A stretch of DNA of 7,980 nucleotides. Source: CAZERT01 sp964630015 (lineage in GTDB: Bacteria; Patescibacteriota; Microgenomatia; UBA10105; UBA927). Below the pieces are notes generated by a model, which saw only the letters and a list, made by a program, of their open reading frames with translations, did not search any database and was not told the DNA's origin. This document shows, piece after piece, positions 1 to 6,111 of the stretch (position 1 is its first letter; each line of letters opens with the position of its first letter). The stretch covers positions 1 to 7,980 of the forward strand of contig CAZVTJ010000041.1 of the NCBI GenBank assembly GCA_964630015.1, in the 5' to 3' direction. Both the position numbers and the translations under genes were made by a program.

Positions 1-14
1 ACTGTATACAGTAT
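1..14. repeat. xGTATAC heptad repeat at the left edge, after the last gene
   Basis: Positions 1-12 (ACTGTATACAGT) form a perfect palindrome made of the same GTATAC heptads as the right edge. The repeat touches the TAA stop (14-16) of the coiled-coil protein gene. It has no T-run to suggest a terminator. It shares the 9-mer ACTGTATAC with positions 7967-7975. Confidence 0.6.
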
Positions 15-478
15 TAGTCTTGCCGTACATTCTTTGACATTTCCGAACTGGCTTTTTGCTTGACACCGTAGAGATTCCCTCGTTTTGTTTTACCCTTGAT
101 AACCGGTAGTGCACCAAGTGCTTCTTTTTTCTTCTGTTCCTCTATCTGTTTCTTTTGTGCTTCCTCACGAAGTTTTTGATCCCAAATTGATGGTTCCGCT
201 TCTCTTTTCTGACCTGCCAGCTGGGAAAGGGCAGCTCTGGCAATACTTTTCTTTATCCCCTCGTCGCTTGTTTGTTCCAACTTCGATAATGGATCCTGTT
301 GATTCGGACTTTGGGATACTGGGTGCGTTTGTTTCGTATTTCCGCTCTTTTTTCCCGATGATGCGCCAAGGCTTTCAAGAGCGGCTCCAGCAATATCTTT
401 GGGAACCTGTGCGGTTTCACGGGCAATATCTTTTCCGATATCTTCAAATGATCCAAAAATCTGACGCGTAACACCCAT
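14..478 (-). CDS. Uncharacterised lysine/glutamate-rich coiled-coil protein (possibly DUF5660-like)
   Basis: I cannot assign a function. The 154-aa protein has no signal peptide or membrane segment. Its N-terminus (about 7-38) looks helical and amphipathic. A low-complexity Ser/Gln/Asn/Pro linker covers about 39-65. A second short helix (about 73-90) precedes a charged coiled-coil stretch WDQKLREEAQKKQIEEQKKK (99-118), and a basic tail KGKTKRGNLYG (128-138) follows. This layout of a K/E/Q-rich helix and a basic KRG-type tail resembles, from memory, a family of unknown function restricted to Patescibacteria (DUF5660). I could not verify that. It may bind nucleic acid or the membrane surface, but this is inference. 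It starts 7 nt after the Fe-S gene, so it is probably the last gene of the operon, and its TAA runs directly into a GTATAC repeat at the window edge. Confidence 0.75.
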   Translation of the reverse strand: MGVTRQIFGSFEDIGKDIARETAQVPKDIAGAALESLGASSGKKSGNTKQTHPVSQSPNQQDPLSKLEQTSDEGIKKSIARAALSQLAGQKREAEPSIWDQKLREEAQKKQIEEQKKKEALGALPVIKGKTKRGNLYGVKQKASSEMSKNVRQD

Positions 479-485
479 AGTGCTA

Positions 486-806
486 TTATGCCATGCCCAG
501 GGTTAATTTAGCATCGGGTGACATTCGTTCCATTGTCCATGGTGGTTCAAAGGTAAGATCAATAGTTATTACGCCGATTCCGGGTATCCGCTCCAATTGT
601 TCTTTCATTTGGGATTCGATCGTAGAAAATAATGGACATCCGATGGAGGTAAGTGTCATGAGAATTCTCACGTTATTAGTTTTAAAATCCACTTCTATAT
701 CATACACAAGCCCAAGATCCCAAATGCTTATGTTTAACTCCGGATCGGGGATGGTTTTTAATACTTCTATGACTGTATCTTTTGTGATGGGTTGTTGTTT
801 GGACAT
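486..806 (-). CDS. MIP18/DUF59 family Fe-S cluster assembly protein (SufT/PaaD-like)
   Basis: This is a single-domain MIP18-family protein. Relatives take part in iron-sulfur cluster maturation (SufT) or in assembly of a metallo-oxygenase (PaaD). The domain fills the protein: DPELNISIWDLGLVYDI (21-37), TLTSIGCPL (51-59) with conserved C57, a helix with IESQMKEQL (63-71), and a closing PPWTMERMSPDAKLTLGM. I chose the ATG at 806 (106 aa) because homology begins soon after it. The in-frame ATG at 827 would add MRITNIT, which is simply translated repeat element. Neither start has a clear Shine-Dalgarno sequence. No other suf or isc genes are in the window, so the partner pathway is not visible. 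The next gene starts 7 nt after its stop. The family call is firm; the exact role is open. Confidence 0.9.
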   Translation of the reverse strand: MSKQQPITKDTVIEVLKTIPDPELNISIWDLGLVYDIEVDFKTNNVRILMTLTSIGCPLFSTIESQMKEQLERIPGIGVITIDLTFEPPWTMERMSPDAKLTLGMA

Positions 807-813
807 AGTAATA

Positions 814-893
814 TTCGTAATTCGCATCTTCGCAGTTCGTAATTCATACTTTCGTAAAACGAAGATACGAACAACAATACTTCGAATTACGAA
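814..893. repeat. Inverted-repeat element built from TTCGTAATTCG units (MITE/REP-like)
   Basis: The 80-bp element has perfect 11-bp inverted ends, TTCGTAATTCG at 814-824 and CGAATTACGAA at 883-893. Inside is a second 7-bp inverted pair, ATCTTCG at 826-832 and CGAAGAT at 860-866. There is also a direct copy TTCGTAATTCA at 836-846 and a small palindrome TTCGT-AAA-ACGAA at 851-863. The transcript could fold into nested stems. It fills most of the spacer between recR and the Fe-S gene and reaches past the upstream in-frame ATG of the latter at 827. There is no coding potential and no T-run typical of a terminator. Dispersed repeats of this kind are known to me from CPR genomes only by recollection. 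Confidence 0.7.
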
Positions 894-902
894 GTTGTAA
901 AT

Positions 903-1526
903 TTAGTACTCCCTCCTCCCGTCGAGCGCTCGCCGGAGCGTAACCTCATCGGCATATTCAATATCCGCACCGACTGGAAGTCCATGCGCAAGCCGTGTTA
1001 CCCGAAAAGATTTCTGTCTATCATCAGCTACTTGAGAAATCCGCTTTTGGAGATAGAGTGCCGTAGCCTCCCCTTCCATGGATGGATTGAGTGCCAAAAT
1101 AATTTCCTGCGTCCCGTCTCCCAGTTGCACAAGACGCTTGATTAAATCCTCCAGATAGATTTCATCCGGTCCGATATTATTAAGCGGATCAATGGCACCA
1201 TGGAGCACATGATACCGTCCATGATAGGCTCCTGTTTTTTCCATAGCCAGTACATCGGTAGGTTCCTGAACCACACAAATCATTGTTGTGTCCCTGCTTG
1301 GATTGGAACAGACCGGACAGGGGTCACTTTGGGTAACATTTTTGCAGACGCTACACAAAACCGTATTTTTCTTCAGTCCTATGAGATTGTTGGCAAATCG
1401 TTCCAACTCTTCCTGTGGTAGGTGCAGAAGGTAGAATGTAAGCCGTTGCGCGCTTTTCGGCCCAATTCCGGGAAGCTTTTCAAACGATTCAATGACTTTC
1501 GTGAGTGGTGCGGGAAGAATATTCAT
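903..1526 (-). CDS. recR: Recombination mediator protein RecR
   Basis: RecR works with RecO (and RecF) to load RecA onto gapped single-stranded DNA during post-replication repair. The domains appear in the standard order. A helix-hairpin-helix includes LPGIGPKSAQRL (18-29). A four-cysteine zinc finger has C58, C61, C70 and C73. A Toprim domain begins at about 81 with E88 in VVQEPTD and includes the GAYHGRYHVLHG stretch, IGPDEI and LALNPSMEGEATA. The end is TLRRALDGRR, as is usual. The length of 207 aa is close to the usual 200 or so. An AGGTG lies 4 nt before the ATG at 1526. The gene follows prs by 12 nt and is followed by the repeat-filled spacer. In many bacteria recR sits directly after ybaB; here five genes intervene. 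Confidence 0.97.
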   Translation of the reverse strand: MNILPAPLTKVIESFEKLPGIGPKSAQRLTFYLLHLPQEELERFANNLIGLKKNTVLCSVCKNVTQSDPCPVCSNPSRDTTMICVVQEPTDVLAMEKTGAYHGRYHVLHGAIDPLNNIGPDEIYLEDLIKRLVQLGDGTQEIILALNPSMEGEATALYLQKRISQVADDRQKSFRVTRLAHGLPVGADIEYADEVTLRRALDGRREY

Positions 1527-1538
1527 GGCGCACCTATT

Positions 1539-2466
1539 TTACCTGATTATCGTTGTAATTGCTTGGGAAATACACGATGCAACGGATATCTCATGCATAT
1601 TTTTCGGATGCGGATGTCCTTCGTGATTCACTGAATTTGTAACGATAAGTGTATCAATGGGTGCCTTATCCATTTCTTCGCNNNNNNNNNNCGCTTGCTG
1701 AACCAGCAAAAAGACCATGTGTTGATGCAACAATGACTTTCTTTGCTCCCGCTTCCGTAAGTGAATATGCACTATGGACTATCGTTTGACCTGTTGAAAT
1801 AACGTCATCGATAATGACTGCAGTTTTCCCGCGAACCTCACCGATAATCTGGAATGCTTCCGATGTGTCGTGCTTATCCAAAAACCGTTTCTTTTCCATA
1901 ACGACGAGCGGAACATCCAACTGGTATGCCAAATTCCGAGCACGCTTAACCCCACCAACATCCGGCGAAACAACAACCGGATCTACGGGATTCAATTTGA
2001 TAATCTCCTGTTGAAGCAGTGGCAAAGCGGAAAGATGCGTCACGGGAATCTGGAAAAATCCGACGATTGCATCATTATGAAGATCAAGTGCGATGATTTC
2101 CTTGTATTTGGAAACCTCCAGAAACTTTGCAATGACACGCGCTGAAATCGGCTCCCCAATGCGATGCTGTTTATCCTGCCTGGCATACCCCATATACGGA
2201 ATGATAGCAATCATGTTTTTTGGGGCACTTCGCCGTATTGCATCACCCATAAGGGCAATTTCCATAATATGTTCATCCATCGAATGTGAAAGAGATTCCA
2301 GGACAAAGACGGTTTTATCCCGTACATCTTCCTGAATCCATGGACGCAGTTCACCATCGGCAAACCGGGATAGGTCCACCGTACCAAGCGTCACTCCCAA
2401 TATTTTCGCCACTTCATGGGCAAGGGGTATATTGCTGCTGCCGGAAAACAAAAGAAAATCTTTCAT
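1539..2466 (-). CDS. prs: Ribose-phosphate pyrophosphokinase (PRPP synthetase), interrupted by an assembly gap
   Basis: The enzyme makes 5-phosphoribosyl 1-pyrophosphate from ribose 5-phosphate and ATP, the precursor for nucleotide, NAD, histidine and tryptophan synthesis. Visible elements are: the FSGSSNIPLA start; FADGE (35-39); RQDKQHR at 96-102 with the following EPISAR; DLH at 128-130 with GFF; SPDVGGVKRAR (167-177); the PRPP-binding loop VIIDDVISTGQT (217-228); and THGLFAGSA (249-257). Ten Ns at 1682-1691 break the frame. Beyond them the other frame continues with EEMDKAPIDTLIVTNS, a normal PRPP synthetase C-terminal segment ending at 1539. Removing the Ns plus one copy of the GCG present on both sides joins the frames, gives the spacing seen in E. 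coli and B. subtilis Prs, and yields about 304 aa. The gene is therefore intact rather than a pseudogene. An AAGGA abuts the ATG, too close for an ideal Shine-Dalgarno site. recR starts 12 nt downstream. Confidence 0.93.
1682..1691. other. Run of 10 Ns (assembly gap) inside prs
   Basis: Ten undetermined bases lie within the prs coding region. The frame arithmetic excludes a true length of 10: the real insert must be a multiple of three, including zero or minus three. The flanks share GCG, consistent with overlapping contig ends that were padded rather than merged. Confidence 0.95.
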
Positions 2467-2474
2467 TCCTTAAG

Positions 2475-2492
2475 CATACTGCGGAGAGTATG
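2475..2492 (-). other. Small inverted repeat in the HAD-prs spacer
   Basis: The coding strand reads CATACT, a six-base loop, then AGTATG, giving a perfect 6-bp stem 8 nt upstream of the prs ATG. No run of T follows, so it does not look like an intrinsic terminator. It could affect prs ribosome access or be chance. The spacer holds nothing else apart from a four-codon ORF described in the findings. Confidence 0.3.
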
Positions 2493-2511
2493 GGTAAACA
2501 AGACCTGACGT

Positions 2512-3243
2512 TTATGTGTGGAGGTGAAAATACGCAAGGACAGCCGGATCCATAAGAGAACGGACACATAGTGTCGGATGAAGATCTTTCAAATCTGATA
2601 GTAATGTAGTTCCACCATGGATCCCGATACTCTGGCTTGGATATGAAACTGCTATTGTTTGAGCATGAATCGATTGTCCACAGAGTATGTCGTATTTTGT
2701 ATCACCGATAATTGTAATATCGCCAGGAGCAAAATCCGTATGATAGTATTCCCTTCCCCATGAAAAAATTTTTTGTGCCAAAGCATTCCTATCGTCCACA
2801 TCATCACTATAAATTCCATTTGGTAATAATGTGTTAATTCCTACATTTTCCAACTTCCATTGTCCGATCATCTTCACGTTTCCTGTCATAACAGTGACAA
2901 TATAGTTGTCGTCATCTCTAAGCTTTTTTGCTAACGATACCGCATCCGAAATTACTGCATATTCCTGCGGGTCAGTGTCTGCGTGCATAGTGATATATTC
3001 AATAAATGCCAAAGGAATCTGTGGCCATTTTTGTATAAACTCGGTTTCGGAAACCCCGGTACCATCAAGTAAAGCCCTGGTAATTGCACGGTCTACCCAT
3101 CCGTTAAAAGACATTGAAGGATCCTGTTTTGGATCGACACCAAATACTTTTTTTATGGCATAGGTAAACCTTGGGTATCCGGAGGGAATGATGCCTTTTC
3201 TTGTTACTAAGGTTCCATCAATATCAAAACAAACAAGTTTCAT
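2512..3243 (-). CDS. HAD superfamily hydrolase (phosphoglycolate phosphatase-like)
   Basis: This is a haloacid dehalogenase-fold phosphatase, probably cytoplasmic and Mg2+-dependent. Motif I is FDIDGTL, with nucleophile D7 and acid/base D9. Motif II is the MTGN segment, with T120. Motif III is probably K130 in QWKLENVGI. Motif IV is IIGDTKYD, with D181 and D185 binding the metal. Residues about 15-105 form a helical cap inserted after motif I, as in the phosphoglycolate phosphatase/beta-phosphoglucomutase group (C1-type cap). At 243 aa the gene looks complete. The substrate is unknown: such enzymes act on small phosphorylated metabolites. It is translationally coupled to the aminotransferase by an ATGA overlap. 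After it comes a 45-nt spacer before prs. A link to the neighbouring aminotransferase is suggested by coupling only. Confidence 0.88.
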   Translation of the reverse strand: MKLVCFDIDGTLVTRKGIIPSGYPRFTYAIKKVFGVDPKQDPSMSFNGWVDRAITRALLDGTGVSETEFIQKWPQIPLAFIEYITMHADTDPQEYAVISDAVSLAKKLRDDDNYIVTVMTGNVKMIGQWKLENVGINTLLPNGIYSDDVDDRNALAQKIFSWGREYYHTDFAPGDITIIGDTKYDILCGQSIHAQTIAVSYPSQSIGIHGGTTLLSDLKDLHPTLCVRSLMDPAVLAYFHLHT

Positions 3244-4457
3244 GACACATCATTCCTTTTCTTCTTATATTGCTCCAATGCAATGGTAAGTAGTTCTATT
3301 GACCTTCGAATTGCATCTGTATGAAGAACATACGCGATCCGTACCTCATTCTTCCCTTTCCCGGGGGTTCTATAAAATCCTTGGGCAGGTGCAAGCATGA
3401 CCGTTTCGTTTTGATCGGAAAAATCCGTAAGCAAAAACCGACAGAAATCTACCGCGTCGGAAACGGGAAGCTTGGCGATAATATAAAACGCGCCCTCCGG
3501 AAGTGTTGCCGTAACGCCGGGAATTGCCCGAAGCCCCGTATATAAAACATCGCGGCGCTTGCTGTATTCACTTCGGACATCTTCCGTATAGGAGGCCGGA
3601 ACATCCCCCATGGAAGCGGCAATTGCCTGATCCACGAGTCCTGCAGATAATCTTCCCTGTGCAATCCGCAATACTCCTGAAAGAACTTCAGGATGAAGCG
3701 TCACGAGACAGCCAATTCTTATGCCACATGCGCTATACCGTTTGGAAAGACTATCTACCAAAATACAGTGCTTCGGCATACGCTCCATCAGCGAAAGAAT
3801 TGATGTGGGTTTCCCTCCATCATAGACAAATTCCCGGTACACTTCATCGCTTATAAGAAAAAGGTTGTGCTCAGATACAATAGTACCAAGCATTTCCATC
3901 TCTTCCTTGGTATAGACGGTACCTGTAGGGTTATTGGGCGTACATACAAGAATTGCTTTTGTTTTATTTGTAATGTGTCGTACGATTTCCGTTCTGGAGG
4001 GCAAATGAAACCCGTTGGCGATAGACGTTGTCACCGGAATGCAATTGATGCCATACACTGCCGCATACGAAGCATAATTGGCGTAAAATGGTTCAAACAC
4101 AAGAACCTCATCTCCCGGATCACAGACGGCAAATAGCGCCATAGCGATTGCTTCCGATCCGCCGATTGTTACCTGTATATGTTCCGTCCCGATAAAGCCA
4201 TACCCGAGTGTATGATAATACCCAGCAAATGCTTCAAGAAGCGGTCGATCTCCTTGTGACTGTCCATACCCGATCGGATTTTTCTCCCATTTCGTCAGCA
4301 CGGAAAGCATCTCCTTGGGGGTTTGGATATCTGGATCGCCAATGTTTAGGTGATAGACCGTTATACCGCGGGCTTTGGCGGCACTTGCCAGCGGAACAAG
4401 TGCTCGAATCGGAGACGCCGGAACAGTATCTAGCCGTTTGGAAAGTTTAGGGTTCAT
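3240..4457 (-). CDS. Class I/II pyridoxal-phosphate aminotransferase (aspartate aminotransferase-like)
   Basis: This is a fold-type I PLP enzyme that moves an amino group between an amino acid and a 2-oxo acid. Visible elements in order are: the substrate-lid region NIGDPDIQTP (38-47); the cofactor phosphate loop GGSEA (99-103); Y125, which probably stacks on the PLP ring; NNPTG with N176; D204, which pairs with the pyridine nitrogen, and Y207 in SDEVY; SLSKRYSACGIRIG (236-249), with K239 forming the Schiff base and R247 holding the phosphate; and a C-terminal NEVRIAY, whose arginine binds the substrate carboxylate. The length (405 aa) is normal. It resembles the AspC/class I-gamma aminotransferases common in gene-poor bacteria, but the amino donor cannot be settled from sequence. 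It begins 3 nt after the SAM-like gene, and its TGA overlaps the HAD start as ATGA. Confidence 0.93.
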   Translation of the reverse strand: MNPKLSKRLDTVPASPIRALVPLASAAKARGITVYHLNIGDPDIQTPKEMLSVLTKWEKNPIGYGQSQGDRPLLEAFAGYYHTLGYGFIGTEHIQVTIGGSEAIAMALFAVCDPGDEVLVFEPFYANYASYAAVYGINCIPVTTSIANGFHLPSRTEIVRHITNKTKAILVCTPNNPTGTVYTKEEMEMLGTIVSEHNLFLISDEVYREFVYDGGKPTSILSLMERMPKHCILVDSLSKRYSACGIRIGCLVTLHPEVLSGVLRIAQGRLSAGLVDQAIAASMGDVPASYTEDVRSEYSKRRDVLYTGLRAIPGVTATLPEGAFYIIAKLPVSDAVDFCRFLLTDFSDQNETVMLAPAQGFYRTPGKGKNEVRIAYVLHTDAIRRSIELLTIALEQYKKKRNDVS

Positions 4458-4460
4458 ACA

Positions 4461-5246
4461 TTATTCTTTCTCTATGGTAAATTCCATTTCTACGGAAGGT
4501 TTACCGAATTCCTTGGAGGCATTGAGGCCTCTTAAAAAGAGTTCCATAAACTTATCGTCTCCACCGGTTGATCCTGGAGCAAACGCAAGCTCCCCTTCCC
4601 GTACGGAGAAGGTGCCGCCGGTATAAAATGCCGTACGTTTGATGCCATTGAGTGTTACAAGAACCGGTTGCCCGGGTGTAAAATGAACAGTTGAGGATCG
4701 TGTTGTCGTTTTAATATTTCCATACCCATCTATCCAAGCAATTCGATTTTCCCCAACGTCAGGAATGAGGGAAATATCCAACTTTTCACCAAGAAATGAG
4801 GTGTCACCCCTTCCAATACCAATTACGGCTTCCGGATAAAAATCGCGTGACCGGAACTGCGATCCCTTATTTGCTACATTTACTTTTACAAATTCCGTAA
4901 TGAACGGTTTAACGAATGAAAAACAATACCCGGCGTTCACTCCGACGATAACACTCCCGTTGGTGAGTTTTGCATAGACCAACCCTTCACCTTCATTTTG
5001 TACCCGGACTTCCTTTTTGTCCTTTCTTGGCGCGGTATTGGTATAAATCACCATTCCCACAATTGGATTAACCATGGCAAACTGAGCGGTCCAATACCCC
5101 GTCGCAATGGTAGAAAATGCGGGAACGGAGGTCGGAGAAATCCTGACATCACCTCCCAGTAGAGTTAATTTCTGCATGACTTCTGTAAATGCTGGGTCAC
5201 CAACTCCATAATCGGCAATTAGATGAATCATGTGCTGACTATTCAT
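4461..5246 (-). CDS. Divergent SAM hydroxide adenosyltransferase / chlorinase-fluorinase family protein (DUF62-like)
   Basis: The overall pattern fits the DUF62 family, whose studied members hydrolyse S-adenosylmethionine to adenosine and methionine, or halogenate it. Residues 9-26 (LIADYGVGDPAFTEVMQK) resemble the usual TDFG-x-DGYVGEMKG. VPAF (41-44) and a following alanine/threonine helix resemble the next block. IAWIDGYGNIKTT (169-181) matches the start of the C-terminal domain (V-D-x-FGN-x-xTN). Two hallmark segments are altered. The VVDPGVG block reads VIYTNTAPR (66-74), so the aspartate is missing although R74 could be the retained arginine. The FHGRDIFAPVAA block reads FRSRDFYPEAV (131-141), so the histidine appears to be arginine. 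SAM hydrolysis is therefore doubtful. The start at 5246 overlaps the GNAT stop as ATGA and has AGGAAAGGA upstream. The aminotransferase follows after 3 nt. The family call is likely; activity is unknown. Confidence 0.75.
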   Translation of the reverse strand: MNSQHMIHLIADYGVGDPAFTEVMQKLTLLGGDVRISPTSVPAFSTIATGYWTAQFAMVNPIVGMVIYTNTAPRKDKKEVRVQNEGEGLVYAKLTNGSVIVGVNAGYCFSFVKPFITEFVKVNVANKGSQFRSRDFYPEAVIGIGRGDTSFLGEKLDISLIPDVGENRIAWIDGYGNIKTTTRSSTVHFTPGQPVLVTLNGIKRTAFYTGGTFSVREGELAFAPGSTGGDDKFMELFLRGLNASKEFGKPSVEMEFTIEKE

Positions 5247-5809
5247 GAATGAATTTCCTTTCCTAAGGGTTTATACATATGTACTTCATCAATATAGACG
5301 TCTTTGTACAACAATGCGCCCGGTACCTTCCCACATTCGACAAAGCCAAGGCTTTTATATAAATTCATCGCTTTTTCATTTGATGCAAAACACGTCAAGA
5401 CAAGAAGCGTCAGCCCTAATTTTTCTGCCTCTTGGATAAGCGCTGCGAGACACAATTTTCCCACGCCATCACCGCGGAATTTTTTTGTAACGGAAATCCC
5501 TACCTCACCGACATGAGATTTACGAAGTGAATACCTTCTGATCTCAAACGACGACGCAAGCTCATCGTCAATAAAAGCAAGCAGATGAATTTTTTTGCCT
5601 GCTGAGCAATCGGCGACCGCTTTTTTTACGTATTCCTCTTCATACTCACGCGTTAAATGGTCACCCGATAGCAACACGAACGTATCCTCATCAATAAGGG
5701 CATTAGCATAGGAAAGTAATATATCCGTATCATGTTCACCAAGTGAACGGATATGGACGGTTTTACCGGTTTTTGTCGTAAGGGTTGCGATGATTGTCCC
5801 CGGTTCCAT
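5243..5809 (-). CDS. GNAT family N-acetyltransferase
   Basis: This is a cytoplasmic acetyltransferase of the GNAT fold, which transfers an acetyl group from acetyl-CoA to an amine. The substrate cannot be told from sequence. The acetyl-CoA pyrophosphate loop is visible as R112-G-D-G115-V-G117-K, following the EVGISVTKKF strand. The C-terminal pattern SNEKAMNLYKSLGFVECG (about 143-160) is typical of the family, close to the RimI/RimJ-like and phosphinothricin-acetyltransferase-like groups. I chose the ATG at 5809 (188 aa). A TTG two codons upstream at 5815 would add Met-Cys and lies only 2 nt after the ybaB stop. Neither has a clear Shine-Dalgarno sequence. The stop TGA overlaps the next start as ATGA, so translation of the SAM-hydrolase-like gene is probably coupled. 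The coding strand carries three seven-adenine runs without visible consequence. Confidence 0.88.
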   Translation of the reverse strand: MEPGTIIATLTTKTGKTVHIRSLGEHDTDILLSYANALIDEDTFVLLSGDHLTREYEEEYVKKAVADCSAGKKIHLLAFIDDELASSFEIRRYSLRKSHVGEVGISVTKKFRGDGVGKLCLAALIQEAEKLGLTLLVLTCFASNEKAMNLYKSLGFVECGKVPGALLYKDVYIDEVHMYKPLGKEIHS

Positions 5810-5817
5810 ACACAAGG

Positions 5818-6084
5818 TTACTGATTAAAATTTTTCGTTAAATCGGTAAGTTTTGCAGCGGCTGCTTGTTGGGATTGTTTGATTGCGGAATTGATAGCCC
5901 GTTTGGCTGCCTCATTGGCAACACCATCGATTTCCACAAGTTTTACACTTTGATTGCCGTTGATCACGATTTTGACAGGGCCGTCTGTTGCCGTAAATTC
6001 TTGACCTTCAAGCGCCTGCTGGATGGCAAGAGCCTGTTTACGCATCGCATTCATATCTCCAAGTGCCTTAAACGGATTTATCAT
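5818..6084 (-). CDS. ybaB: YbaB/EbfC family nucleoid-associated protein
   Basis: This small DNA-binding protein belongs to the YbaB/EbfC family, whose members form a tweezer-like homodimer and coat DNA. It is commonly encoded next to dnaX and recR. The sequence shows the family layout: an N-terminal helix (residues about 5-27, with MNAMRKQALAIQQALEG), a central beta sheet with the G-x-VKIVINGNQSVKLVEID pattern (about 35-53), and a C-terminal alanine/lysine/glutamine-rich helix (about 57-85). It is 88 aa, slightly below the usual 100 or so. The ATG at 6084 has the best ribosome binding site in the window, AAGGAGGGG, ending 3 nt before the start. The gene begins 27 nt after dnaX. Its TAA is closely followed by the acetyltransferase start. 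The call is firm at family level. Confidence 0.93.
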   Translation of the reverse strand: MINPFKALGDMNAMRKQALAIQQALEGQEFTATDGPVKIVINGNQSVKLVEIDGVANEAAKRAINSAIKQSQQAAAAKLTDLTKNFNQ

Positions 6085-6087
6085 AGT

Positions 6088-6096
6088 CCCCTCCTT
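6088..6096 (-). promoter_or_regulatory. Strong Shine-Dalgarno sequence of ybaB
   Basis: The coding strand reads AAGGAGGGG followed by ACT and ATG. This near-perfect anti-16S match shows that the organism uses Shine-Dalgarno initiation and fixes the ybaB start. Most other genes here have weak or no visible sites, which fits translational coupling within an operon. Confidence 0.85.
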
Positions 6097-6111
6097 ATGG
6101 AAAATCTTTTT

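Noticed and set aside
109..471. Plus-strand open frames such as 109-471, 493-900, 1870-2145 and 3524-3856
   Set aside because: They lie antisense to genes with clear family motifs and show no recognisable domain or ribosome binding site. They are shadows.
814..893. CRISPR-like array in the recR/Fe-S gene spacer
   Set aside because: The units are 10-11 bp in mixed orientation with no regular spacers and no cas genes.
1539..2466. prs as a pseudogene or two separate genes
   Set aside because: The frame change coincides exactly with the N run, and both halves match conserved Prs segments. It is an assembly artefact.
2475..2492. Intrinsic terminator between the HAD gene and prs
   Set aside because: The stem is only 6 bp, AT-containing, and has no following T-run on the coding strand.
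3240..5246. Reassignment of TGA to glycine, as in some CPR lineages
   Set aside because: Both TGA codons form ATGA start/stop overlaps at positions where the proteins have normal family lengths, and no gene has an internal TGA.
5480..5627. Three seven-adenine runs in the GNAT gene as programmed frameshift sites
   Set aside because: The gene is full length with all expected motifs, and the runs sit within the conserved domain rather than at a domain boundary. They look like ordinary AT-rich lysine codons.
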